Below are positions 18,870 through 27,316 of a DNA stretch of 64,000 nucleotides, one piece after another. Every line of letters starts with the position of its first letter. The stretch's first letter is position 1. The notes under the pieces were generated by a model. That model made no database searches. It saw only the letters and a list, made by a program, of their open reading frames with translations, and was not told where the DNA came from. Made by a program: the position numbers and the translations under genes. Source of the stretch: Mesorhizobium sp. M00.F.Ca.ET.216.01.1.1 (GTDB lineage Bacteria; Pseudomonadota; Alphaproteobacteria; Rhizobiales; Rhizobiaceae); assembly GCF_004010325.2 (NCBI RefSeq), contig NZ_SADR02000026.1:38899-102898 (forward strand), read 5' to 3'.

Positions 18870-19730
18870 TGGCTGATGCTCGCCCCGACGATTGCGATCC
18901 TCGGGATCTTCGGCATCGTCCCATTTCTCTACGTACTCTATGTGGCTTTCCATCAATGGAATCCGTTCGGCGCAAATCCCTATATGATCTACAACGGCGC
19001 CGGCAATTTCCGCCGCCTCGTGTTCGACAGCGAGTTTCTGACCTCCATCGCGTTCACGCTGAAGTTCGCCTTTTTCGCCGTTTTTAGCGAAGTCATCCTT
19101 GGCTACCTTCTGGCTCAGCTGTTCATGCGGGAGTTTCCGGGCCGCGCTTTCTTCCGCACGATCCACACGCTGCCTCTGATCGTGGCACCGATCGTCGTCG
19201 GATCGGTTTGGCGCCTGATGACAACGCCCAGCATCGGCATCATCCCGTATCTGTTGAAATCCTGGTTCGGCTACGACCTCAATATCGGTCGTGACGCGAC
19301 CATGGCCTTTGCGCTGACCGTCATCATGGATATCTGGCACTGGACGCCACTGGTGACGCTGACGCTGCTTGCGGCGCTGGTTTCGCTTCCCAAAGAGCCG
19401 TTCGAGCAAGCCCAGATCGACGGAGCCAACAGGTGGCAGATCTTTTGGCACGTCACCTTGCCGATGATCCGCCCGGCAATTCTGGCGACAGTCTTCATTC
19501 GCCTTATGGATGCGCTGCGCACCGTCGACGAGGTGTGGATGCTGACCGGTGGTGGCCCTGGAGCAGCGACGCGGTATCTTGGCCTGCACATCTGGAAGAT
19601 CGTGTTTCCCAAGACCGACTACGGATACGGCTCGGCCACTTCGATCATCGTCCTGTACCTCACTCTGGTGATGTGCTGGCTGCTTTATGTCGCCCTTGTC
19701 GCCCGCCGCGGCCAGAGGAGAACGCCCTGA
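18807..19730 (+). CDS. ABC transporter permease 1 (MalF type)
   Basis: An inner-membrane permease of about 307 residues with six predicted TM helices and the EAA loop 'EQAQIDGANRWQIFWHVTLPMIRP' near residue 210, which docks on the ATPase. Start codons at 18771, 18807 and 18828 are all in frame; 18807 has GGGGAG at the right distance. The N-terminus carries a heptapeptide repeat (MRSNRxG). Its stop overlaps the start of the next permease by one base (TGATG). It forms the channel with that protein. Confidence 0.9.
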   Translation: MRSNRAGMRSNRVGLRSNRVGWLMLAPTIAILGIFGIVPFLYVLYVAFHQWNPFGANPYMIYNGAGNFRRLVFDSEFLTSIAFTLKFAFFAVFSEVILGYLLAQLFMREFPGRAFFRTIHTLPLIVAPIVVGSVWRLMTTPSIGIIPYLLKSWFGYDLNIGRDATMAFALTVIMDIWHWTPLVTLTLLAALVSLPKEPFEQAQIDGANRWQIFWHVTLPMIRPAILATVFIRLMDALRTVDEVWMLTGGGPGAATRYLGLHIWKIVFPKTDYGYGSATSIIVLYLTLVMCWLLYVALVARRGQRRTP

Positions 19731-20566
19731 TGCGTGCCAACCGCCCTGTGTATTCCATTCTCCTGTGGACCTTTCTCAGCCTGCTGACGCTGTTCCCGAT
19801 CTACTGGCTGTTCGTGATTTCCGTAAAGCCGGCCGTCGAACTGTTCACCACGCCGAGCGTTCTGCTCGAAACGGTTTACTGGAAGAACTATGTCAAGGTC
19901 CTCGGCGACGATACGCTGCGCCGCTACATGTTCAACTCCATCGTGATCTCGACCGGCAACGCGACGCTGGTGACCATTCTGGCGTTCATGGCCTGCTACG
20001 CGCTGTCGCGCTTCGATCTCGCAGGCAAAGAGAACATCTTCTTCTGGACGATCACCAACCGTATGGCGCCAGCCGCTGTATTCCTGCTGCCCTTCTTCCT
20101 GCTCTTCACCCAGGTCTTCGTCATAGGGGAGTGGAAGCTCTATGACACGCGGACGGGCATGATCCTCCTCTACTGCACTTTCAACCTTCCTTTTGCCATC
20201 TGGACGCTTAGGCCGACGATCGATGGTATTCCCAAGGAGTTGGACGAGGCAGCAACCGTCGACGGTGCCACAACGTGGCAGGTGATCCGTGAAGTGATCT
20301 TTCCCCTTGCCCGACCCGGCCTCGCCGTCACCCTGATACTGACTTGGGTATTCGCCTGGAACGAATTCCTGCTCGCCGCGACGCTCACAAGCTTCAACGC
20401 GCGCACGATCACCACCGGCCTGTCGGAATACGTGACGACGACCGGAACCGAATGGGGGGCAATGGCGTCCATTGCGATCATCACGCTTCTGCCAGCCCTG
20501 TTAATCTTCTCAGTTGTTCAGCGCCACATCGTGGCTGGTCTCACCTTTGGCGCGGTCAAGGAGTAA
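19730..20566 (+). CDS. ABC transporter permease 2 (MalG type)
   Basis: The second inner-membrane permease, 278 residues with six TM helices. The EAA motif 'ELDEAATVDGATTWQVIREVIFPLARPG' is near residue 170. It starts MRANRPVYSILLWTF at 19730, sharing one base with the preceding stop. The frame is open further upstream but that part lies within permease 1. With permease 1 and the ATPase at 21905 it makes the importer of the 9-23 kb regulon. Confidence 0.92.
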   Translation: MRANRPVYSILLWTFLSLLTLFPIYWLFVISVKPAVELFTTPSVLLETVYWKNYVKVLGDDTLRRYMFNSIVISTGNATLVTILAFMACYALSRFDLAGKENIFFWTITNRMAPAAVFLLPFFLLFTQVFVIGEWKLYDTRTGMILLYCTFNLPFAIWTLRPTIDGIPKELDEAATVDGATTWQVIREVIFPLARPGLAVTLILTWVFAWNEFLLAATLTSFNARTITTGLSEYVTTTGTEWGAMASIAIITLLPALLIFSVVQRHIVAGLTFGAVKE

Positions 20567-20570
20567 TGCC

Positions 20571-20810
20571 ATGGAGCATACGGTCGATCTTGATGAGGTG
20601 GATGAAGAGGCCAACACCATTGTCGCAAGCCCCGAACGCACCGGTTTCCTGCCGATCGTGACCAACTGGTTCGACCGGATCTTTGTAGGCATCTATTTGT
20701 TTGTTGCGCTCGAATTGCTCTGGATGAGGTTCCTCGAACAGTCGATTCCGTTGGTGGCCTGCCATGTCCTGGCAGTCGCCTTGGGGGTGCTAATCGTCTG
20801 GAAGGGCTAG
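20571..20810 (+). CDS. small membrane protein in polyol importer operon
   Basis: A 79-residue protein four bases after permease 2. It has an acidic N-terminus (VDLDEVDEEAN) and two hydrophobic stretches, 'FVGIYLFVALELLWM' near 39-53 and 'ACHVLAVALGVLIVW' near 63-77. I do not recognise a named family. Small double-helix proteins like this occur in some alphaproteobacterial polyol and glycerol importer operons. Its place between permease and dehydrogenase suggests it belongs to the transporter, perhaps helping assembly, but its function is unknown. Confidence 0.7.
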   Translation: MEHTVDLDEVDEEANTIVASPERTGFLPIVTNWFDRIFVGIYLFVALELLWMRFLEQSIPLVACHVLAVALGVLIVWKG

Positions 20811-20848
20811 GGCCTGCGGCTGGAAACGCGTAACGGGAGACGGAACAC

Positions 20849-21892
20849 ATGAAAGCGCTCGTGCTCGAAGAAAAGATGAAGCTCTCGCTACGGGATTTCC
20901 CGATCGAACGCGAGGAAGTGATGGGTCCGCGCGACGTGCGCATCAAACTGCATACCGTCGGCATCTGCGGCTCGGACGTGCACTACTATACGCATGGCGG
21001 CGCAGGCATTTTCCAGGTGAAGGCGCCCATGATCCTCGGACATGAGGCCTCGGGCATTGTCGTGGAGACAGGAGCCGAGGTCACCTCGCTGAAGGTCGGC
21101 GATCGCGTCTGCATGGAGCCGGGCATTCCTGACCCGAACAGCCGGGCGACGCGCCTAGGGCTGTACAACGTCGATCCAGCCGTCCGTTTCTGGGCGACGC
21201 CGCCGATCCACGGTGTCCTGCGACCAACCGTCGTCCATCCGGAGAATTTCACCTTCAAGCTCCCCGACAATGTTTCCTTCGCGGAGGCGGCAATGGTCGA
21301 GCCGCTCGCCGTCGGCGTCCATGCTGCCACCAAGGCGCAGGTGAAGCCGGGCGACATCGCTCTGGTCATGGGCGCTGGCCCGATCGGCCTGGTCACGGCA
21401 CTGTCTGCGCTGGCGGCGGGCTGCGCCCGAGTCTTCATATCGGACGTCGACGACACCAAGCTAGAGCTCGCAGCGAAGCTAGGCCCCATCACGCCCATCA
21501 ATGTCGCTAGGCAAGATCTCGGCAATGAGATTCTCGCCGCCACCGAAGGCTGGGGCGTCGAGATCGTATTCGAATGCTCAGGTAGCCCTCGCGCGGCGGA
21601 AGTGGTCTTCGATCCGCTCTGTCCGGCCGGCCGGGTCGTGTTCATCGGCATGCAGATGCATGACATCAACTACGACGTCGGCAAGGCGATGGTGCGCGAA
21701 GCGCGCGTCGAACACGTGTTCCGCTATGCCCACGTCTTCCCGCGCTGCGTTTCCATGATGTCGTCAGGGGCGATCAACGTGAAGCCGCTAATCACGCGCA
21801 CGTTCGAATTCGAAGACAGCGTTCGAGCGTTTGAAATTGCCGCATCTGCCCCAAAGGGCGAAGTCAAGATGCAGATTGCTTTGCCGCAGTAG
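20849..21892 (+). CDS. zinc-dependent polyol dehydrogenase, altritol/xylitol dehydrogenase-like
   Basis: A 347-residue medium-chain dehydrogenase (PF08240/PF00107) of the sorbitol/xylitol dehydrogenase type. Catalytic zinc ligands are present: Cys40 ('GICGSDVHYY'), His65-Glu66 ('GHEASG') and Glu151 ('VEPLAVGVH'). The Rossmann loop 'GAGPIG' is at 175-180, and Asp200 in 'FISDVDD' suggests NAD. The four cysteines that usually bind structural zinc are absent (residues 92-110 have none). In Agrobacterium a PF00107 enzyme from a matching cluster oxidises D-altritol to D-tagatose, the reaction I infer here. Xylitol or sorbitol oxidation is possible. Confidence 0.85.
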   Translation: MKALVLEEKMKLSLRDFPIEREEVMGPRDVRIKLHTVGICGSDVHYYTHGGAGIFQVKAPMILGHEASGIVVETGAEVTSLKVGDRVCMEPGIPDPNSRATRLGLYNVDPAVRFWATPPIHGVLRPTVVHPENFTFKLPDNVSFAEAAMVEPLAVGVHAATKAQVKPGDIALVMGAGPIGLVTALSALAAGCARVFISDVDDTKLELAAKLGPITPINVARQDLGNEILAATEGWGVEIVFECSGSPRAAEVVFDPLCPAGRVVFIGMQMHDINYDVGKAMVREARVEHVFRYAHVFPRCVSMMSSGAINVKPLITRTFEFEDSVRAFEIAASAPKGEVKMQIALPQ

Positions 21893-21904
21893 AGGAGATG
21901 CGAG

Positions 21905-22966
21905 TTGGCTCAGGTCACCGTCAGGAACATCGTCAAGCGTTATGGGAGCGTCCAGGTCATTCATGGTGTGAATGTGGACATCGCCGATGGCGAGTTCGTC
22001 ATCCTCGTCGGCCCGTCGGGGTGCGGCAAATCCACCTTGTTGCGCATGATCGCCGGTCTCGAACCAATATCCGACGGTGAGATCAGCATCGGCGGCCGGG
22101 TGGTGAACGACGTTCTGCCAAAAGACCGCGACATAGCGATGGTATTCCAGAACTATGCGCTCTATCCGCACAAGAACGTCGCCGACAACATGGGCTTTTC
22201 GCTCAAGATCAAGGGCAGGCCGAAGGCCGAGATCGATGCCAAGGTGAAGAAAGCGGCCGAAATTCTTGATCTGGGCAAGTTGCTGGACCGGTTTCCGAAG
22301 CAGCTGTCGGGCGGACAGCGCCAGCGTGTGGCCATGGGACGCGCCATCGTGCGCGACCCGCAGGTCTTTCTGTTCGATGAGCCGCTGTCGAATCTCGACG
22401 CCAAACTGCGTGTTGCGATGCGGGTCGAGATCAAGGAACTGCATCAACGCCTCGGCACAACGATCGTCTATGTTACCCATGATCAGATCGAGGCGATGAC
22501 TATGGCCGACAAGATCGTGGTGATGAGGGACGGCAAGGTGGAACAGATCGGCGCACCGCTCAATCTCTACGACAATCCGGGTAATGTCTTCGTAGCTGGC
22601 TTCATCGGCTCGCCGGCAATGAATTTCATCAAGGGCAGCATCGACTCCAAAGACGGCGAACAGATTTTCGTTTCGGATACTGGAACCGTGCTGCCGGCCG
22701 GCGGGGTTAAGGCGCAGGGCGGCCAGCAGGTCATCTACGGCATACGTCCCGAGCATATCGACATCACGCCCGACGGCTTGCCGGCAACGGTTTCGGTGCT
22801 GGAGCCTACCGGTTCTGAGACGCAGGTTTTCGCTAAGCTCGGCGGGGACGCTATTGACGCCATCGTCAAGGACAGGCTCACAGTCCGGCCTGGTGAGGAG
22901 GTCAGACTGAGGATCGACCCCCGCCGGGTCCACATCTTTGACAGACGAAGCGGCGCACGCCTGTGA
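21905..22966 (+). CDS. ABC transporter ATPase (MalK/UgpC type)
   Basis: The ATPase of the polyol importer, 353 residues. Walker A 'GPSGCGKST' is at 36-44, the Q-loop in 'MVFQNYALYPH', signature 'LSGGQRQR' near 135, Walker B 'VFLFDEPLSNLD' near 155, then a C-terminal TOBE/OB regulatory domain from about residue 235. It starts with TTG at 21905 after GAGGAG, 12 bases past the dehydrogenase stop. It is the last gene of the rightward operon and powers the permeases at 18.8-20.6 kb. Confidence 0.93.
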   Translation: MAQVTVRNIVKRYGSVQVIHGVNVDIADGEFVILVGPSGCGKSTLLRMIAGLEPISDGEISIGGRVVNDVLPKDRDIAMVFQNYALYPHKNVADNMGFSLKIKGRPKAEIDAKVKKAAEILDLGKLLDRFPKQLSGGQRQRVAMGRAIVRDPQVFLFDEPLSNLDAKLRVAMRVEIKELHQRLGTTIVYVTHDQIEAMTMADKIVVMRDGKVEQIGAPLNLYDNPGNVFVAGFIGSPAMNFIKGSIDSKDGEQIFVSDTGTVLPAGGVKAQGGQQVIYGIRPEHIDITPDGLPATVSVLEPTGSETQVFAKLGGDAIDAIVKDRLTVRPGEEVRLRIDPRRVHIFDRRSGARL

Positions 22967-23183
22967 CCTTTTGCTACAAGCATTTCTTCCGGACCGGCGC
23001 CGCCGTTATTTAAGGCGATGTGCTGATATGCGTCCGGCGCCGTTGCATAGATGGCCGTTTGCGTCGGGACGCACTTCTGTCAGTCCTAAGATTTGAGTGT
23101 CTGCGATTGTGGCGCGATGAACGCTCGTTCGGGGGCCGCGAACTCAAAAGCGGAGCGCCGATCAAGGCACGCGAGAGGTGCTT

Positions 23184-24035
23184 TCAGCAAGACCTGAAAA
23201 GATCCGTGGTGTAATCGGGGTAGGCGTCCAGACTGTCGAAAAGGCCGGCCAGATTAGGCGTGCCCGCCAATATCCCCGACAGGACCAGCGCAGTCGCCAC
23301 GCCGGCACCAAGCCCGCCGGCGATGTCGTGTTCCACGCTGTCACCGACGCAGACCACGGTGCCGCGGTCCGGGTTGCCCGCCAACGCCAGCGCGGTGTCG
23401 AATATCCTGCGGTCTGGTTTGCCGATACGGGTGACGCTGCCGCCGAGGCTCTCGTAGAGATCCGCCAGCCGGCCGGCGCCGAAGCGAGGCCCCACGGCCG
23501 TCAGCATGATCTTGTCGGGGTTGGTGCAGAAGCATGGCACCTGTCGCGCCGCTGCAGGACCAAGCAGCCTTCGATAATAGTCGAGGTCGTAGCGATCGCC
23601 CTCGCTGGCGGAGATCAGCACCAGCTCGGCATCGTTGCCGTCCCTGGTCAACGCCAAAGGCAGATCTTCGATCGCCGAACGGTCGTCGTCGCGGCTGATC
23701 AGCAGGCACCTTGTGTTTGGGCGCAGGCTTCCAGATGCTGCCATTTCGTGAAAGGACTGCCACGCCACCTCGCCGGAAGTGACAAAGTGATCCCAGCTTC
23801 CCGCTTCGAAGCCGAGCTTCAACAGGCGGTTCTCGTTGGGCTTTGCCCGCCTGCCGGAGTTCGAGACCAGCACAATCGTCTTACCTGCGCGCCTCAGCGC
23901 CGACAATGCCTCCACTGCGCCTGGATAGGGGCTCGTGCCGTCGTGCAGCACGCCGAACTGGTCGAGCAGGAAAACCTCGTACCGCTCGGCCAGCGGCCCG
24001 ATACCTTCGAGGTGCTCAAATGGTTTCGCGATCAT
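23184..24035 (-). CDS. HAD-superfamily phosphatase (class IIA)
   Basis: A 283-residue haloacid dehalogenase-type hydrolase. Motif I is 'LLDQFGVLHDG' near residue 23 (nucleophile Asp), motif II 'LVSNSGRR' near 56, and motif IV 'CVGDSVEHDIAGG' near 228. The capping domain matches the IIA type (NagD-like, TIGR01459). Its ATG overlaps the stop of the FGGY kinase gene by four bases. In a sugar operon it may dephosphorylate a sugar phosphate, either to finish the pathway or to relieve phosphosugar stress. The substrate is unknown. Confidence 0.85.
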   Translation of the reverse strand: MIAKPFEHLEGIGPLAERYEVFLLDQFGVLHDGTSPYPGAVEALSALRRAGKTIVLVSNSGRRAKPNENRLLKLGFEAGSWDHFVTSGEVAWQSFHEMAASGSLRPNTRCLLISRDDDRSAIEDLPLALTRDGNDAELVLISASEGDRYDLDYYRRLLGPAAARQVPCFCTNPDKIMLTAVGPRFGAGRLADLYESLGGSVTRIGKPDRRIFDTALALAGNPDRGTVVCVGDSVEHDIAGGLGAGVATALVLSGILAGTPNLAGLFDSLDAYPDYTTDLFRSC

Positions 24036-25303
24036 AAAAGCCCCGCAGCGCTTGCACCCATCAGCGCCAGCCGCGCCGTGCCGGCGGCGGCCTCGTCTGA
24101 AAGCACTGGCAGGAAATCGACACCCAGTTTGTGTTGCCGGATCGCGCTCCAGGCGGGATTTGCAGCGCCGCCACCGACACTTCTGACCGATGTCAGCCGA
24201 GGTGCACCGAGTTCAGCGAGCCGGCGATAGCCGAGCGCTTCGATCGCAGCAATTCCCTCGAACATCGCTTTCAGAAAGTCGGCGTCATCCGTCGGCCGTG
24301 GTGTAAGACGCGGCGGTAGTGCAGGATCGGCGATCGGGAAGCGTTCGCCAGCCGCAGGAAGGGGATAATAGTCCAGGCCGGTTTCTGTCGCAGGGTCGAT
24401 CAAGGCGCTGAGCTCGATGATGCGCGCAAGAGGGAAATGCTGCGCCAGCACCTTGCCCCCGGAATTCGATGCGCCGCCCGCCAGATAATCATCCCCTAGC
24501 CGGTGGCTGTAGATGCCGAACTGCGGTGCCGAGATCGGCCGGTCGGACAGGATCTTGATGGTCAGCGAAGACCCTAGCGCGGTGACACCGTCGCCGGCTG
24601 CCGTAGCACCTGTCGCCAGGAACGACGCGCAGCCATCGGTCGTGCCAGCGACAATGACGACATCGTGTGCCAGGCCGAACAGACCCGCGGCAGCTTTGGT
24701 GATCGTGCCGACCACATCGCCCGGCCTGACAACACGAGGCAGGACTTCCATGCGCATGCCGGTCGCCGCGATCCAGTCCGGCCAGCAGCGGGCCTTGACG
24801 TCGTAACCGGTCTTCAGGGCGTTGTTCTCGTCGCTGATATCAAAGCGGCCGGAGAAGTTTCCTGCGATCCAGTCGGCCTGGTGCAGCACTGAGGCGACGC
24901 CGGGCAGGCGTTGGAACCACAGCGCCTTGGCGAGGCCCGACGTTGGCCCATGCGCGGCGCTCACCGCCGGCGCCTTGTTGGCGATCGCTGCCAGAATGGT
25001 GTCGTCGGCGACCTTGTCGTTGTACATCAGCGGTTCGGCCAGCGGCCGCCCAGCGGCGTTGACGGACAGTAGCGTGCCCGAAGTGCCGTCAACGGCGATC
25101 GACCGCACTGCCGCGCGGTCGATGCCTGAAAGCAGTTCGGTCAGCGCCGCGCCGACCGCCGACCACCATGTTGCGGGGTCTCGGGCGTTGTTGCCAAATC
25201 TGTCGAGGGAAACGGCAGAACGCGCGGCAATGGAAAAGTCCGCACGCATGGCGACAGTGCGCGCGCCTGATGTGCCGATGTCGATGCCTATGGCAAGCGG
25301 CAT
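24032..25303 (-). CDS. FGGY-family carbohydrate kinase
   Basis: A 423-residue sugar kinase of the FGGY family with the N-terminal phosphate loop 'GIDIGTSGARTVAM' and the C-terminal 'SVGGGAANPAW' adenosine motif. The hexokinase-fold aspartate is in 'AVDGTSGTLL'. I start at ATG 25303 (MPLAIGIDIG); 25321 is also in frame. One base separates it from the class II aldolase stop. Kinase plus class II aldolase plus epimerase is the logic of the rhamnose, fucose and ribulose pathways: phosphorylate a ketose, then cleave it. The ketose is not identifiable. Confidence 0.88.
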   Translation of the reverse strand: MPLAIGIDIGTSGARTVAMRADFSIAARSAVSLDRFGNNARDPATWWSAVGAALTELLSGIDRAAVRSIAVDGTSGTLLSVNAAGRPLAEPLMYNDKVADDTILAAIANKAPAVSAAHGPTSGLAKALWFQRLPGVASVLHQADWIAGNFSGRFDISDENNALKTGYDVKARCWPDWIAATGMRMEVLPRVVRPGDVVGTITKAAAGLFGLAHDVVIVAGTTDGCASFLATGATAAGDGVTALGSSLTIKILSDRPISAPQFGIYSHRLGDDYLAGGASNSGGKVLAQHFPLARIIELSALIDPATETGLDYYPLPAAGERFPIADPALPPRLTPRPTDDADFLKAMFEGIAAIEALGYRRLAELGAPRLTSVRSVGGGAANPAWSAIRQHKLGVDFLPVLSDEAAAGTARLALMGASAAGLL

Positions 25304-25304
25304 G

Positions 25305-26348
25305 TCAGTTGCCGGCGGCATTGAGTTTCTGGCGATATTGCTCGGCGTCCCAGTTGATCAATTCGTCGTTCTCGGCGGCGGTGAGATAGTTCAGCCTCGC
25401 CGCGACGTCTATCCGAGCCGTCACGTCGGCGAGGCAGCGCTGCATGGCGTCGGCGCCGGCGCTGGCGTCGCCGCGCATCAACACGCCGAGCCCGGGAAAC
25501 AAGATCGCCACGGGGCGCGTGCCGCACCGCTCGACGACGCGCTTGACGTCCTCACCCGGTCGCGCCACGAGCGAACCCTTGCCGAGAAAGATGACGTGAT
25601 CGGGATAGAGGCTGCCCCCGGACGCGATGCGGCAGCTTTCCGGATCGATTGCGACCGCATGCGCTTCGACGTCCGCCGGCAACCTGTAACAAGTGTCGCC
25701 GGCGAGGGCCGTCAGTGCCACAAAATCCGGCCCGGTCACCTTGCGCGCCGGTCGCGCCAGAAGCTGTGTTACGCGGCGCAAAAGCAGCTCGGCTTCGGCG
25801 ACAGTCTCGGCTGCAACGACCAGGCCGTGATTGGCAAGGATCAGGACGTCGACCCCGGGGCGAAGACGCTCCGCAATGCCCTGCGCAAGCGGCAGGCCCG
25901 GCCGCCGATAGGGAACATAGGCCCATTCGAGGCCATCGAGGCGCTTGGCGACCTGAGCCTCGCAATCGGCCTGTACTGCGAGCGAGATGGTGTCGACGCA
26001 GTGGACATGCAGAACGACGCGCTGCGGCATCAGTGCATGAACCGTGGTCTCGATCGACGGGCGCAGCCCACGGCTGTTGAGGGCTTCGATGGCGAAGGCC
26101 TGCGGCTGATCGGCGGCTGGGTCGCGCCGTTCGACGGCCCTAAGCAGCGGGGGTATGGCCACCGGCACCATGATGTCCTCGGCAAGGGCGTCCTTCAGCC
26201 AGGTGCCGGAGGCCTTGATCCAGAGCGTGTCGGCGGCCTTCAGCGAGGTGTTGCCGCCTGCAGCCTGCGTCAGATGTGGGTTGCGCCCGATGTCGGCCGA
26301 AAGCGAGCGCAAGGCAGCCAGTTCCTGCGTATCCGCATCGGTCGCCAT
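25305..26348 (-). CDS. class II aldolase/adducin family protein
   Basis: A 347-residue member of PF00596, zinc-dependent aldolases that split ketose phosphates into dihydroxyacetone phosphate and an aldehyde. Visible are 'GGNTSLK' near residue 31 (phosphate-binding loop) and the zinc pair in 'LHVHCVD' near 115, with the third ligand likely in 'LILANHGLVV' near 170. It is longer than FucA/RhaD (about 215-275), with a C-terminal extension of about 100 residues, as in a subfamily found with FGGY kinases. It is the first gene of the leftward half of the regulon, divergent from the DeoR gene. Confidence 0.85.
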   Translation of the reverse strand: MATDADTQELAALRSLSADIGRNPHLTQAAGGNTSLKAADTLWIKASGTWLKDALAEDIMVPVAIPPLLRAVERRDPAADQPQAFAIEALNSRGLRPSIETTVHALMPQRVVLHVHCVDTISLAVQADCEAQVAKRLDGLEWAYVPYRRPGLPLAQGIAERLRPGVDVLILANHGLVVAAETVAEAELLLRRVTQLLARPARKVTGPDFVALTALAGDTCYRLPADVEAHAVAIDPESCRIASGGSLYPDHVIFLGKGSLVARPGEDVKRVVERCGTRPVAILFPGLGVLMRGDASAGADAMQRCLADVTARIDVAARLNYLTAAENDELINWDAEQYRQKLNAAGN

Positions 26349-26419
26349 GGCACCCTCCCTCTCTCGGCTTTGGATGTCCCGTCACCGGGTCGAATGTCGG
26401 CGTTTATATCGCAGATGCG

Positions 26420-26444
26420 AGTGATCTACGTCAATAGTGATCTA
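26420..26444. promoter_or_regulatory. direct repeats, candidate DeoR operator
   Basis: AGTGATCTA occurs twice, at 26420-26428 and 26436-26444, with starts 16 bases apart. They lie in the 185-base region between the divergent aldolase and DeoR-family genes. DeoR-type repressors often bind direct repeats, so these may control both directions. No other such pair was seen nearby. Confidence 0.45.
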
Positions 26445-26533
26445 GTATCATCAAATCTCGCTTGCAATCCGGCCGTCACTGAGTAAGTTGCACCAAATGC
26501 CGTGGCAAAGACGGCTTCCGGGAGGGAAAACGA

Positions 26534-27316
26534 TTGAGCGACTCCGGCCGTCAGCGTCAAATCGTCGAGCTATTGCGGGATCGCCCCTTCGCCTCGGTGC
26601 GGGAGCTGCAGGAGCGGCTTGGCGTGTCGGCTGCGACGGTGCGGCGCGATATCGACAAGATCGACGAGGCCGGCGAAGCACGGAAGGTCTATGGCGGCAT
26701 CTCCGCGCTCGATGGCGCTTCACAGGCTGGCGTCGCCTATGCCAGGCCCTATGACGAAAACCGTGACCTCGCTGTCGAGGCGAAGCGGCAGATCGCCGCT
26801 CTCGCGGCGACCATGGTGCGCGACGGCGACGCGGTGATCATCCATGGCGGTTCGACCTGCTTTCACCTCGGGGTCAAACTCGCCGACCGCAACATCCGGC
26901 TCTATACCAACTCAATGCCGCTCGCGGCCTATCTGAGCGATCACGGCCACTGCAGCCTGACCGTTGCCGGCGGCGAGCTGCATCGTGAACCGGGCATCAT
27001 CCATTCGCTCACCCAGGCCGTCCCCTTCTACGCGTCGAAATTCTTTCTTGGCGCGCAAGGCCTTAGCCAGGAAGGCGTGCTGGAGTCGCACCCGTTGCTG
27101 GTCCGCTCGATTGCCGATCTCAGTCTCTGCGCCGACCAGATCGTGGTGCTGGCCGACAGCCGCAAACTGTCGATCCACGCGCGCAATGTGGCACTGCCCC
27201 TGTCGCGTATCGGCACTCTGGTGACCGATGACGGCCTGTCCGATGCCGACGCGCAGATGCTGGAAGACGCCGGCGTCATGGTGCGGATAGCTTCATCCTC
27301 GGGAGCCATTCAGTGA
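26534..27316 (+). CDS. DeoR/GlpR family transcriptional repressor
   Basis: A 260-residue DeoR-type repressor. The winged HTH is at about residues 5-57 ('ASVRELQERLGVSAATVRRDIDKI'), the classic DeoR pattern, and the effector domain from residue 80 contains 'GGSTCFHLGVKL' and 'FFLGAQGLSQEG'. It starts with TTG at 26534 after GGAGGG. Its stop overlaps the GTG start of the next kinase gene (GTGA). It probably senses a sugar phosphate made by one of the two FGGY kinases and controls both arms of the regulon. Confidence 0.9.
   Translation: MSDSGRQRQIVELLRDRPFASVRELQERLGVSAATVRRDIDKIDEAGEARKVYGGISALDGASQAGVAYARPYDENRDLAVEAKRQIAALAATMVRDGDAVIIHGGSTCFHLGVKLADRNIRLYTNSMPLAAYLSDHGHCSLTVAGGELHREPGIIHSLTQAVPFYASKFFLGAQGLSQEGVLESHPLLVRSIADLSLCADQIVVLADSRKLSIHARNVALPLSRIGTLVTDDGLSDADAQMLEDAGVMVRIASSSGAIQ

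Noticed and set aside
24822..26486. Plus-strand frame of 554 codons opposite the FGGY kinase and aldolase
   Set aside because: Crosses two real genes and their junction; no recognisable domain.
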